Shown here in pieces: positions 1-11,713 of a stretch of DNA of 64,000 nt. Made by a program: the position numbers and the translations under genes. A model generated the notes under the pieces. That model did not search any database. It was not told the DNA's origin and was given only the letters and a program-made list of their open reading frames with translations. Within the stretch, counting starts at the first letter, position 1; each line of letters begins with the position of its first letter. This DNA comes from Flaveria trinervia (lineage: Eukaryota > Streptophyta > Magnoliopsida > Asterales > Asteraceae): positions 93,894,666-93,958,665 of the forward strand of contig CM046443.1 of assembly GCA_025506515.1 (NCBI GenBank), given 5' to 3'.

Positions 1-1132
1 AGAAGTTTAATACTTTAATAGGGTAACTTTGTAAAATAGTAATCAATTTTTAAAAATATTCCAATTAAGTAACTCAAGTTTTAAAAGTGTTCCAATTAGA
101 TCACTCATTTTTATATTTTATACAAATTAAAAGTCATAACATATTTTTTAGCATGTTATACTTTTGGATTCAGTTAAAAAATATTTTTTTCTATCTTTTG
201 AAGCTGATATAGAACGTTGACGTAAATTAAAGCCACTTTTTATTTTTTTCATAATTAACATGTTTTTTTATTTTTTAATATAATTTTATATATTGAAAAT
301 TCTAACTCCAATGTTTTTTTCATCATTACTTTCTTGTCATAATAAAATTTGGTATTGACTCGATTTGATAGTATGGAGGTCCAATTTGAGAAAAATATGC
401 ATGAATAACTAAATTAAAATACTTTTGAAACTTGGTTATTATTCTGTGACATTTTCCCTACTTTAATTTACAATTTGAGAACATTTTTGTGTGCTAAAGT
501 TAATTCTAGCTGAAATTAGTTCATCATCCTGCTAAGTAATGCTTTGGAACGTGTTTTTTGATGTTTTATTATTTTTTTATAAGATATATAATTTTTATAT
601 TTATTTTTTAATTCCGCCTTAGGTTTACGCCTCGGTTCGCCTCGAGGCTTACGCCTCGTGAGGCGGAGGGAAAACGCCTCGAGGCTCGATTCCGTTCTTT
701 TAAACCTTGATAACAAGGTATGTTTTCTGCATTCCTCGTTCATTTCTAATAGCAAATTTAGTTTTTCAAGTGAAAAGATGATGAAAGTTACCTTACTGTT
801 TGCTGGGTTAGAGAACTAATGAAGCATAAAAGCATTTGGTTTTTTCTTCAAAAGATCGCATGCTTTCTTTAATAAGCCCACAAATTGTTTGCACAATGTT
901 TCTATGCAACTCTCAGTTAAGATAATCAAATAAACATATAATAGAAACTGAAACAAATCATAGCAAAGGAGCATTATTAGAAATTATGGAAACACCAAAC
1001 ATGAAAAACAATTCACCGTCATTTATATTGCAATCGGAAATCGACAAATTTCTTAGATCCAACCTCACCAAACATATATTACGACCGAACATTTTACCCC
1101 AAGAAAAAAGGAAATGATGTGTAACAGTAACA
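1..1132. other. AT-rich intergenic DNA with a short GCCTCG-rich patch
   Basis: No gene is recognised here. At about 613-705 there is a GC-rich island in which GCCTCG / CGAGGC occurs repeatedly in both orientations. This looks like the palindromic end of a degenerate DNA transposon, but no matching second end or target duplication was found. The short open frames are not conserved-looking and have AT-rich random composition. Confidence 0.5.
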
Positions 1133-1664
1133 TCTTTTTATTATAATAAAACGATAACTAAGAATGTCATATGAGATAAAATAATAATTAGAGACGTCAT
1201 ATGTCAATACTAAATTCACTCCTAACAAAAATTTCTCGTTTCTCTTTCTTATTAAATAACTCAATTAATTATTAAATATATTATTTAATTCTATTTTTTG
1301 ATCATAAACTATTTTTAAAAAATTAAGAAATAGATCTTTTTATTAATGTTTATTTTTAAAGAAACAAACTTTTATAAAAAGAAAATTTTCTAGAGCTACA
1401 TCATACTTTTTCTAAAACATGAAATATTTTAAAAATACATTTTTTTAAATGTGTTTTATTTTTTAAACTAAATGTTTGATTTATTTTTTAGTAAAAACAA
1501 AAAAATATATAAAAACAAATTTAAAGTTGATATCATTGTTTTATTATTTATAGTATTTACTAATACATAATTCAAATCACATATTATTTGATAAGTAATA
1601 AAATTTTATTTTATTAATATTTTATTTATTCAACCCGTGTAATATACGGGTTCATTAAAACTAG
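1133..1664 (+). mobile_element. Non-autonomous Helitron (family a)
   Basis: The left end reads A|TCTTTTTATTATAATAAAA. The right end has the hairpin AACCCGTGTAATATACGGGTT (1632-1652, with one mismatch in the stem) followed about 8 bases later by CTAG and then T. These are the hallmarks of Helitrons: 5' TC, 3' hairpin plus CTAG, insertion between A and T without target duplication. The same end sequences recur at 13363-13843 and, reversed, at 14057-14535, 15431 and 17944. There is no Rep/helicase coding, so it is non-autonomous at about 530 bp. The 5' boundary is less certain than the 3' end. Confidence 0.72.
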
Positions 1665-2791
1665 TAAGCCAATAAAGAGTAAGAAGAAACCAAACGTACA
1701 ACGACAAAAAATCAAGCACAACCACCGCCACTATAGCCACCAGATATGTCCAATACAACCCTAACAAACACAAGTTAAATATAGAATTAGGGTTTAGGGG
1801 CGTAAATTAAAAAAAAGAAAGAAATAACTTACCTGAACAGAATAGATTTGCACATGTTCACCACTCCAAAGGATTATAGTAGAGAGACGGTATACACTGG
1901 ACGGGGTTGCAAACTTGAGAAGGTGCAGGTGGTGGTAGAAGAGCTTGGCATATTGGAAAGTGGCTTCGCTGAAATTCTCATCGCTATTAAATTGTTGTTG
2001 GTGGTGCTAAAAGGGTGTAGTGGTTATGGTGTTGGGGGTGGAGATGGAGAGAGTAGGTAGAGACAAATGAATGGTAAATCATTGTTAACACATTTGTAAA
2101 TGTTATATTATAAATGTTATGTTACTCTTCAGGTAAAGGTCTAAGCTTTGTATATAACATGTTGTTTTAAATTATTTGCAAGTAGATTTAGTAGTAAATT
2201 TAAAGTGTGCGTGAGTTGTTTTTAACGACTTCGTTTAAGGCGTTAACTCTTTGTTATTTAACTGTCTTCTGTTTATCTACATCGATGTGTAGACCTGGCA
2301 ATTTTGATTCAATTGGGTACATTTGGGTTGATTTGGGTAGAAATAATGAAGTAATGGGTTAAATTGCTTTAAGCTAAATTTTTAAGTGAGTCAAGTTCGG
2401 TAACTCTAAAACTAAGAAAATTGATCAACGTGTCAAGATAGGTCACAAGGAACGGGTCAGGATGAGTTGATTAAATTTTCTCATAACCCATCTTTATCCA
2501 TCTCATCTTTTCTTTAAAATCCACGCATAGTCTCATATCTAAGTGATAGCGATATACATATTGGATTTATGAATGGGTCAAGATCGGTTTACGGGTCATA
2601 TGAGATAAACGGGTCGACAACCAGGCGTCGTAAACTGGAGCTCCATGATGGGGTAAAAGACTATAATATAACTGCACAACCCACGTCTACCATCACCATG
2701 CATTTTATATTTTTTTTAAATTTTATAACCATTTGCTTAAAGTTTAACTTTAAATGTGTTTGTCTAGCTAGTTGTACCTTAAGGTAGGGCT
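1665..2791. other. Intergenic DNA, no recognised gene
   Basis: This stretch holds a purine-rich segment (1890-2060) and, from about 2285, lines rich in GGGT/ACCC words (GGTTGATTTGGGTAG, AACGGGTCAGG, AAACGGGTCG). That pattern is typical of degenerate hAT-like non-autonomous elements. The open frame at 1848-2060 has no recognisable domain. A two-unit telomere-like word (AGGGTTTAGGG) occurs near 1787. Confidence 0.4.
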
Positions 2792-3511
2792 ATTCACGAG
2801 CCGAGCCGAACCAAGCGGACCTTTGCTCGTGCTTGGCTCGTTTTCAAACCGATCTGATCGGCTCATTTACAACCAAGCGGAAAATCAAATGAGCATTTTT
2901 TGAGCGTTAAATTTTCAAGCGAATGTCGAGCGAGCACAAACGAGCAGTGAACAATTTATACAATTCAACTATTTTGTATGTTATACTATTTATACTGCAG
3001 CAATAAAATTTAATGACTTAAAAATCAGTTTACATAATATTTTAATGGATGACAATACGTTATGACTGATGATAAAGTTAAAGTTGTATCCGATAAGGCG
3101 AAGAGCATATTGCAGATAACGATAACAGTGAGAGCGGAAGATGATCGAAAAAATATCTATTAACGGCTTAGTATTTCACTTTTATGTTAATCAAGAATTC
3201 TTTATTACGTTGATTGATCAATTATGCATAAATATAATTATACATTTTTATAAAATGGGTCAAATTTACTAGAGTGCAACATATAACTATATATACATAT
3301 TAATTCGTTTCGAACCGAACCGAATCGAGCGGACCTTTGCTCGTGCTTTGCTCGTAACCGATCCGAGCCGGTCGACTCGTTGACAACTGAGTAAAAATTC
3401 GAACGAGCATTTTTCGAACAAAAAATCGAACGAACAATTTTCAAGCAAAATCCGACCGAACCCGACCCGCCCATCTTACAACCGAGCGGACCATTCCGAA
3501 CAAGCTTGCCT
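2792..3511. repeat. Pair of diverged direct GC-rich repeats (CGAGC/GAACCGA words)
   Basis: Segments at about 2797-2950 and 3309-3495 share the same order of words: GAACC..., AGCGGACCTTTGCTCGTGCT, CCGATC(T/C)GA, then CGAGCAT and TTTTCAAGC. They lie about 500 bp apart in direct orientation inside AT-rich DNA. They may be two copies of one transposon end, or one element with internal duplication. No clear target duplication was seen. Frames running through it on either strand (for example 3238-3474 minus) are low-complexity by-products. Confidence 0.55.
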
Positions 3512-3709
3512 TGGGATTGGTCTATGTATGGAATTGTTAATCAATGTGGTTTATTGAGTCTAAACCCATTTTGACCTGGCTCATTCTGACCCAAACTTAT
3601 CTTGACCCGAATCTATTCTAACCAATTTTTAAATTAGTATATTTTGACCCAAACCCATTCTAACCTGATACCCGACCCAACCCGAACCCTATCTAACCTA
3701 AACCCTAAA

Positions 3710-4196
3710 TCTATAATCTATAATAAAAGAAAGTTTTCTAAAAACACGTGTCATCATTCTAGCATATCAAATAACACGTGTCATCATTATAACATATCAA
3801 AAAAATTATTTCCTTACCTCTCTCTCATAATAAATACAAAAATTATAAAACATTTAATTTCACTTTCCTTTTTAACTAAATATGTTAAAAAAATATATTT
3901 ATATTTGTGTTTCTTGTCACTCTCATATTAAATGTTAATTATTGTAAATAAGTAAAATTAAACTATTAAACATTTAAAATATAAATGTAGTTATTTTAAT
4001 AATTTATTAATACATATTAAACATAAAGTAATAATCTATAATTCATTATGTGCTATAACTTTTAAATATTCATTATAGTTTTATTTCACTGATAGATAAT
4101 AAAATCTAAAAAATAAAATATTTATAAAACTAATAAACTAATAATTTTAAAATGTTTTATTTATTCTACTCATATAATACATGGGCTCTAACCTAG
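3710..4196 (+). mobile_element. Non-autonomous Helitron (family b), uninterrupted copy
   Basis: It starts TCTATAATCTATAATAAAAG after A and ends in an imperfect hairpin (CTCATATAATACATGGGCTC) followed by CTAACCTAG and then T at 4197. The interior (ACACGTGTCATCATTCTAGC, TTTATATTTGTGTTTCTTG, ATTAAATGTTAATTATTG) matches the element at 13173-14646 base by base over long stretches. That other copy carries two extra Helitrons. The copy here therefore serves as the empty-site reference. Confidence 0.72.
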
Positions 4197-4251
4197 TATT
4201 ATATATGGTTAAATATGAACAACATCTGAATTTAATATGGTGACTTACAAG

Positions 4252-4300
4252 CTTATTCTCTTATCACAAAGATCGGGTTCGAGCCCACCTTCCTTTTCCT
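4252..4300 (+). other. tRNA-like / SINE-like box B remnant
   Basis: GGGTTCGAGCCC at about 4275-4286 matches the Pol III box B consensus (GGTTCGANTCC). It is preceded by ATGGTGACTTACAAGCTTAT. No tRNA cloverleaf or box A of good quality could be drawn, so this is at most a tRNA-derived remnant. A similar box B lies at about 52819-52829. Confidence 0.3.
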
Positions 4301-4559
4301 TTTACTAGATTTTAGGTTAACTTTTATATAAAATAATATAACGTTGAATTCACTTAAATCTTATTTATTAAACTTTTCCTTTTACTATGTTTATTTTACT
4401 TTTATTAGTTATAAGCAACAGGTTTATGACGTAATTTTTTCATGACTCCCCAATATACTATCACGTACAGTTGTTTTTATAATTATCTATGTTTGGCTTT
4501 CAAAGACAATCTGCAACAACGTACGGTATATGTTTTTCTACAATTGTCCATCGATATAT

Positions 4560-5560
4560 CATATATGTTATTTATATATCTAACCATACTATCTTTTTTT
4601 ATAATCATTGCTCGATATATAACATCAATATACTCTTGTATTATAAACCCATATGGCATTTTGATACTCAACTATTGATAATTTCTTACTTTTTTTATGC
4701 GAATATGGTTTCTATGACGCTTCGAAAAGACAACGCGACAACGTGCGGAGGTCCAAACCTTGCTACTATTACAAAACTAAAAATCCAACGTTTAGTTAAA
4801 TTACTCTATCATGATTTTTAGAGCGTCTACAAACTCACAAAGGTGTATAAATATATGAAATATGAGAAGTACTCATAATCTTTTCACAAGTAATGCATTA
4901 ATCCTAAAAAGATGGTTACTTTTTATGTGTTATCATCGGCCTTTTAATTTATTTATGACAAAAATCTATGTTATAATTAAACTATCTAGCTTTTAATATC
5001 GTATAAATAGATACGGTTTATTTCACTTATTCGTAACCGCGTTTATTATCACTCATAGGTTAATTATATATCTTTTTTTATGATAAACTATCTTTTATTT
5101 ATAATCGTTACTCGATATATAACATCAATATACTCTTATATTGAAAACACATATGACATTTTGATACTTAAACTGTTGATAATTTCTTACCTTTTTATAT
5201 GAATATAATTTCTATGGCGCTTCGAAAAGATCACGCGAGAACGTACGGGGGTCCAAACCTAGTTACTATTACAAAGCTAAAAATCCAACGTTTAGTTAAA
5301 TTACGATCTATCATGATTTTTAAAACATCTACAACTCACAAAGGTATATAAATATATGAAATATGAGAAGCACTCATAAAATTTTCACAAGTAATGCTTA
5401 ATCCTAAAAATATTGTTACTTTTTATGCGTTATCATCAGCCTTTAGATTTATTTATGACAAAAATCTATATTATAATAAACTATCAAGGTTTTAATATCG
5501 TATAAATAAATATGGTTTATTTCACTTATTAGTAACCATGTTTATTATCACTCATTTTTT
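4560..5560. repeat. Tandem direct duplication of about 500 bp
   Basis: The segment from about 4585 to 5060 is repeated at about 5092 to 5560 in the same orientation. Shared landmarks are CTCGATATATAACATCAATA, GGGTCCAAACCT / AGGTCCAAACCT, AAAAATCCAACGTTTAGTTA, ATGAAATATGAGAAG and TTTAATATCGTATAAATA. The copies differ by scattered substitutions and short indels, so the event is not recent. Open frames here on both strands are AT-rich by-products. Confidence 0.75.
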
Positions 5561-6617
5561 TCCAACGAAATAAAAATCAAGTTAAAAATGTTCTTTCAGT
5601 TTCAAGAAATTATTTTATAATTATTAATTTTTTTAAAGTAAAAGCCCTAAGTAAGTTATATGAAACTTGGTTACTATATGATGGTTAGTTTTCAAGTTTA
5701 AGTAACCTAAAAATATGAGGTAATTGTAAAGAAAAATATTCACTAGATAACAATAACGGAGGGGGTTTCATAATTGTTATATTTAAGTCGATTTTAAAAA
5801 AAACAAACACTAAATTTAGTAATTAGAAGAAAATTTTAAAACTTGATTATTATTGTTGAATTTAATTAATTTAACTTAAAAAATTAACATTTATGAAAAA
5901 ATTAATAACAATGGAAGAATAAACTTGAATGGTTTTAAAATTTAAAAAAGTGAAGGCTTTTCATTAAAATAATATTAAAACTTGATTATTATTGTTTAAT
6001 TTAATAATTTATAATAAATTACATTTAAATATTATATATAAATTTGTTAAATTAAACACATATTTAATATTTAGTAATTAGAAGAAACTTTTAAAATTTA
6101 AAACTTGAACATCTAAAATATTACATGAATTAAACTTTACAACATACTTTTACAAGTATTTTACAATACTCGTATAACGTTTTCCATGAAATGCAAACAG
6201 TTCTAGAGTCATGCTTGTGAGGACAACAACATTCATGTAGTATTATGCATTCTCTTAAAAAAGGTTATGTTATTCGAGAGTTTGTTTACTATGTAATCGT
6301 ATGATTTATGTTGGAACCCTTTTCTTATATATTCATCTTTCTCAATCGTCAAGAACTATCTTTTAGGACATGCATGTGTGGACGTAATAACTTTATCTTT
6401 ATTTTCTTTAAAGTCCCCTGCAAGTTGTAAGGACATAGATTCATCCACATTGTTAATCATGCATGGAACGTTTGAATCCACATGGTTGTTTAGGTGCTGG
6501 AGATGGCTGAAAATTGGCTAAATGGGTTTGAGTTTCTAGAATTTGGCTAGATATAATGGTGGTGGATATGAGAATTGTGAGAATAACACATACCTTGGCG
6601 CGAATATCTGATGCCTG
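5561..6617. other. AT-rich intergenic DNA
   Basis: Only AT-rich sequence with short internal repeats (for example AAAACTTGATTATTATTG at about 5840 and 5978) is visible. No coding, RNA or clear mobile-element boundary was seen. Confidence 0.4.
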
Positions 6618-6625
6618 ATTGTTAC

Positions 6626-7081
6626 TAGGGCCTGCTCTACAATATAATCTGTGATGTTACAGGCATGGCGCCCCCTAAGGATAGGGTACTCTCATTTTCA
6701 AAAGAAATTATAGCGGTTTAGTATTATATGGGTCAATGAAATTTTGAAACGGGAACAATACTTGATAGTTGAGTCTCAATAAAATTTTTGATGATTTAAT
6801 ATGTTATTAAAGAAACACAACCATACAATTCACAAAACAAATGACCATTCTTAAATTCCTTCATCTTCGATCAATCTGTTTGACATATGCTGGCCTTTTT
6901 CTGCTTTTTTTTGTTCAAAGAAATCAACTATTTACTCATGATTAGTATATTAAATTTTCTTTGATTTGTTGCTTTTGTTAAAAAAAATTTGATTAGATTG
7001 CCTTTGTTTAGATTACATTTTACAAAAAAACCTCATTTTTTTAGTTCGATTGAAGCCTCATAAAACGTTGAGCCGGTCCTG
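6626..7081. mobile_element. hAT-type MITE
   Basis: The terminal inverted repeats are TAGGGCCTGCTCTAC at the left and, read inward from the right, CAGGACCGGCTCAACG. This fits the CAGGGCCGGCTCT-type ends of hAT elements. The 8-bp flanks are ATTGTTAC (6618-6625) and GTTGTTAC (7082-7089), 7 of 8 identical, the size expected for a hAT target duplication. The 456-bp interior has no coding capacity. Confidence 0.68.
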
Positions 7082-7089
7082 GTTGTTAC

Positions 7090-8254
7090 ACGAATTGTGA
7101 GTGTAGTGGATATCTCATATTTGTGAACTGGGGAAGCGGGATTGGATTTGGGTTTGGGTTCTCAACAGAAGCTCCTTCGTGTATGTAAGACTGATCTTGA
7201 GAGAATTCATAAACTGAACATTCATTAAGTTTAAGCAGCGGAACATAAAAAGTCTTTACATACATGTTTGTTATACATATTTTATAATAAGTTTTTGGTA
7301 ATGAATATCTTATAATAAGTTTTAGAAACTGTCATCTCATTTTGATATATAAAACATATTTTAAGTTACATGTGTTAAACAAAAAAGAAATAAAACGTGC
7401 TCACGAAGAAACAAAAAGTGGTGTAAATGCAAATGCTTTAGAGAGAACTCGTATAAACCAAACTCTAACTATTTCTGTAAGTTTTACAAGTTTCTTGAGT
7501 CTTTTAACTTTTGTGGGGCGTAAAGCTCTTTTTTTTTAAGCATTATAGAGTCGGCCCTTAGGCTAACTAGGGTAAGGCGTTTATCTTTGTTGTATTTTTG
7601 ATTGACGGGTGGCTCTTCTATACCATTTCGGTTGGTTGGATGTCAAGTTCTTGGCCTTGGTGTCCGCTTTTGAGTTGTCTTTGTCAACGTATTTTATGTA
7701 GGGTCGTTTAGTGATGTTTGTCTTATGTTGTATTGAGGTGTTGTCTAGCTAGTTATATTTACTTGGTTTCTTGTTTTGGTGTGGTGTTTATTGCTTGTGG
7801 GCTTTTAGGTCTCTTTATACTTTCTAACACCGTATAGCTTTCATTATATTTAATTTTTAAAACATGATTTTATATAATAAGTCACATTTAGCAAATGTTT
7901 TCAAAAATTTTCTTTTGTCTACGCATTCTTGTGGTGATTTTGTGTAGTTTTGGAGTCGTATTTCACGTTAGCAAACAAGTTTGTTTACTCGCAGACATTC
8001 ATTCCGAATCCTGACTCCAAACGCTTATGACTGTATTCAACCTACAAATTTCAATGATTTAGTATATAATCAAAATTAGAATAGTTAATCTAGTATTATT
8101 TTCCGTGTTATTGTTCTTCTTCCCTAAAACACAAATAATAAGATAAAGGAATTGAAGCAATGAAGCCCGGTAGGCAATCGTCCACTTTCAAACATGCCAT
8201 GTGCGGCTTTTTTTTTTCTTTTTCTTTTCTATTTATTTTGAGAGTAATGATACC
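7090..8254. other. Intergenic DNA with T/G-rich tract
   Basis: From about 7555 to 7840 the plus strand is T/G-rich with words such as CTTGTTTTGGTGTGGTGTTT. This could be the 3' tail of an old LINE, but no reverse-transcriptase coding is present. GAGTCGGCCCTTAGG at about 7549 resembles another lone hAT end. No gene was recognised. Confidence 0.35.
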
Positions 8255-8558
8255 ATCATTTTAGAATTAATTACATAAATGGTCCCTGTAATTTATTCAA
8301 AGTAACAAATTTGGGTACTAAAAGTTTTTGTAATTAGTTTGGGGTTTGTATTTTCTATTTGTAACGAGTTAAAGTATAAACACTAACGGATGTTAATTTT
8401 TCTGTTAAATCTAAGGGCAATTTAATCTTTTTATCATAAAAGGACTATTTATGTAATTTAACATAGCTAAGGGATTGTTTGTGTGTTTGTCTTTACACAC
8501 AAACACACCACATATACATATATATAGTTGTTGAAGATCTCACCACCATCAGTCCAAC

Positions 8559-8740
8559 ACCGCTAACCCCCACCACCATCGTCGACCCCCACCACCATCG
8601 TCGACCCCCACCACCATCGTCGACCCCCACCACCATCGTCGACCCCCACCACCACCGTCGACCCCTACCACCAACGACGACCCCCACCACCAACGACGAC
8701 CCCCACCACCACCGACGACCCCCACCACCACCGACCAACA
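8559..8740. repeat. 19-bp minisatellite (CCACC/CGTCGAC units)
   Basis: The unit GACCCCCACCACCATCGTC repeats with small changes about nine times. Because 19 is not a multiple of 3, the frame rotates from unit to unit. The plus strand is open across the array, giving alternating VDPHH, RRPPPP and STPTT blocks, and the minus strand is open as glycine/tryptophan/valine-rich frames. These frames are a product of the repeat, not evidence of a protein. Confidence 0.85.
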
Positions 8741-9190
8741 ACAACCACCAGCCGCCGCTACCATCACTACCGCCTGAAAATCATCTCACCACCACCATCG
8801 CTAACCCCCAATACCACCGGAGACTCCCACCACCACCGACCAACGACGACCACTAATCGCCACCACCATCACTGTCGCTTGATCACTGTCGCTTGATCAC
8901 TGTCGATGACTCCTATCACCATCGACCATTCAAAACTATAAAATCATCACCATAAACCACCTAAAAACGAGATATGAATTATGGTAGGGTGAAATCAGAT
9001 GTTGTTTGTCCTGTTGGAGCTTCGATTTGGAGCCTCGCTTGATCTGGGTTTGTTACATAAGAGAGAGTGGAGATAGTGGCAATGTCTTTGTGGTGGGTGT
9101 TCGTGATTAGGGTAGGGGAAAACGGAAGGGGGTCTGGTGATGATGGTTGATGGCGATAATGATAAGGTTACCAAAGATGAATGGTCGTGG

Positions 9191-9312
9191 TGTGATGGCC
9201 GGTGGTGACGGTTGACGACGACAACTGAGAGTACCAGTGGTGTGATGGCCGGTGATGACGATTGACGACGACAACTGAGAGTACCAGTGGTGTGATGGCC
9301 GGTGACGATGGT
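9191..9312. repeat. 50-bp tandem repeat, about 2.4 copies
   Basis: A 50-bp unit starting TGTGATGGCCGGTG and ending GAGAGTACCAGTGG occupies 9191-9240 and 9241-9290. A partial third copy follows from 9291. Copies differ at only a few positions. It lies inside the MULE-type element and makes a small open frame on the minus strand (9168-9392) that has no recognisable domain. Confidence 0.85.
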
Positions 9313-9783
9313 ATGAGGGTACTGGAGTTGTGAGGGCCAGTGTTTATAGCTTGGTGTGTGGGGGTGGTGATGGTTAGGGACAATGGTGGCAATGGTGATG
9401 GTTAGGGACGGTGGTGGCGGTGGATATGGTCAGGGATGGTAGTCGTGATGGTGAAAGTATTTTATTGTTGACCAGGTGATATAATTCAATGTATATATGT
9501 ATATATATGTGTGTATATATATATATGCGTGTGTATATATAAATATATTACTAATTTAATTACACAACTAGTCCCTTGAATTTACATATATAACCCTATA
9601 GCGTGAAAAGACTAAAATACCCATAAACTTAACAGAAAATCTAACGTCTTTTAGCATTAATAATCAAACTTGTTACAAAATTAAAAAAGAATACTCAAAC
9701 TTGTTACTTTTTTTTCTTAATACCCAAACATGTTAATTTATATAAACCACAAGGACTATTTATGTAATTAACTCATCATTTTA

Positions 9784-11710
9784 TACATGAGAAATGGATA
9801 TAAACACTTATAAGATTCTTTTTAGTAATATTTAATTTTATAACATGTAATAACAATTATGCATTTAAGTATAAACTGTAAACACTTTCTATATATAGAT
9901 AACTAGGTTAACAAGTGTGTACGGTTGATGAAAACAAAATTTATCGATAATCTCCATTACCTTAGCAAAATCTATTTAATATCTCTTAAACTTTTTGTAA
10001 ACCTTCTAATTATCAATGTAAGAAGATTACTTTTGTGATCACAAATAACACATTAAGTAGATTTGGACTGATAGTGTTTATGGGTTAACCCGTCGTCAAC
10101 CTGATCAGTTTACCTACCTCTAGCCTGGAGTATTTCATGTTCTTGGTGAGCTAAGCTTTCCCGGTTATCCTGATTAATTCAACAATTTACAAGCTCTTTT
10201 GTTGTGCCTTAATACATAGAACATAGAAAAACAATTAATCTGAGTATGCAAAGTGGTTTTTAAACATATAATAACTTCAAAAGGCTTGCAATGAACTACT
10301 TACTAGCTACCAACAGATGCATTGGATGTGACTATGGAAATTGCAAACCATTCTAGGATGATTAGCAAAACACACAAGGTCAAAAAAATTTATTGATTGA
10401 AATTGATTGCCAAATTACTTATCTTGAAGGCTTGATTTAAGACCGTGAAAATCTGAAGTTATCAAACCAAGAACCTAAGACTAAAAAAGCTAACTAATTA
10501 AGATTTCAATTATTTCAATAGCAAACATAATGACTTAATATATTAGACGAACTTGCCAATAAATAAAATAATATAATACCAAGCTTTGTAATATATTAAA
10601 GGGACTTACCAGCATGTAAGATAACTACTTACCAATTGAATTACTCAAACTAAATCAAACAAATAATTTAAAATTTTATATCGGAGATATGTAGGTAGCT
10701 TTAACTTATAAAGAAATAAGAAAAGTTATTAATCTAAAATGAAGGAGAGAAGTGCAATAAAAGAAAATGAAATATTTATATAAGAAAATAAGAATGTGAT
10801 TTTAATAACTGAAATGTGTATATGAGTTTAAACGGGAAAACCAAACTGAAAATGCGTAAAATCACGTTATGTATCCCCTAAAAACATTGTTTATTAGAAT
10901 AGATAGATTTTCACGTGACGTTAAAATCTTAATAGCCAGAAAGATTATAAGTTTACTTTAATAGAGGAAGATTTACATAGAACGTTAAAAAAGGCTTGTG
11001 ATGAGTTGCCTGCAGTCGCATCTCACTTGATTTGCGGATGGAAAAATACGATAGAAGTTTCATAAATAGTGGAAAAACATAAAGGCTAATTAAGAGATGA
11101 GAATGTATTTTGCCAAAATAACAGTGTGCTGCTATACATACATCTTTTATTTTACTTTTACTTGTTGTATTTTTTTAAACTCTTACGAAAATACAATTCA
11201 AACCTTTTATTTTTGTATCCCTATTTTTGTCTTTTATTATAATGATGATAATAGAATATACTTTTTGTACTAATCTTAATTTCTTTTTGTTAATATACTT
11301 TAATTCAAATAATTTTTGAAATTCTAGAGATGACTTTTAATATTTTTCTAATGAAGTTGCATCTTTATTAACTTAAATGCTTTTAATCATTTTTCTAAAT
11401 ATGTCTATCAGTTAAATTGAAATGATCTAAGTTTCATAAAATAATTAAGTTTATTAAGGTGCAATACGGTAACCTATTTAAAACTTAAATTTCATTTAAT
11501 CATTAATTTAGTTTCGTATATTAACAAATGTTTTATGGTATGCGCTGTTTGGACGACCTACCTTCTAATTAATGTGATTTTTAAGGGTCGTAAATATTTT
11601 TTAAGTAAACGACAAATGTATAATCCTAATTCGGAAAATATGTGTCGTCTTAATAGGACTTATCTATTCGTTTTCTAGTTGAGACCACACCCAACCATTC
11701 CCCTGGCTTA
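9784..11710. other. AT-rich intergenic DNA
   Basis: No conserved coding segment, RNA gene or clear element boundary was recognised in this 1.9-kb stretch. Confidence 0.4.
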
Positions 11711-11713
11711 ACT

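Larger units (their letters stand above)
8264..9774. mobile_element. Mutator-like (MULE) non-autonomous element, 1.5 kb, perfect 9-bp TSD
   Basis: ATCATTTTA occurs at 8255-8263 and again at 9775-9783: a perfect 9-bp target duplication, the size made by Mutator-superfamily transposases. The termini are inverted: GAATTAATTACATAAATGG at the left, and GAGTTAATTACATAAATAG read inward from the right. Similarity of the arms extends for roughly 200 bp (AAATTTGGGTAC / AACATGTTTGGGTATT; AACTTAACAGAAAATCTAAC against TTTTTCTGTTAAATCTAAG). The middle (about 8540-9460) is much more GC-rich than the surroundings and holds two tandem arrays. No transposase is encoded, so movement depends on enzyme from elsewhere. 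The GC-rich filling may be captured sequence, Pack-MULE style, but no gene fragment was recognised. Confidence 0.85.

Noticed and set aside
1785..1800. Interstitial telomeric repeat
   Set aside because: Fewer than two units of TTTAGGG; expected by chance in plant DNA.
7555..7840. T/G-rich stretch as a LINE 3' end
   Set aside because: No reverse transcriptase, poly-A tail or target duplication could be tied to it.
8479..8856. Plus-strand open frame rich in Pro/His/Thr, and glycine/valine/tryptophan-rich frames on the minus strand
   Set aside because: They are translations of a 19-bp minisatellite in rotating frames inside a transposon; no start context, domain or unique sequence supports a protein.
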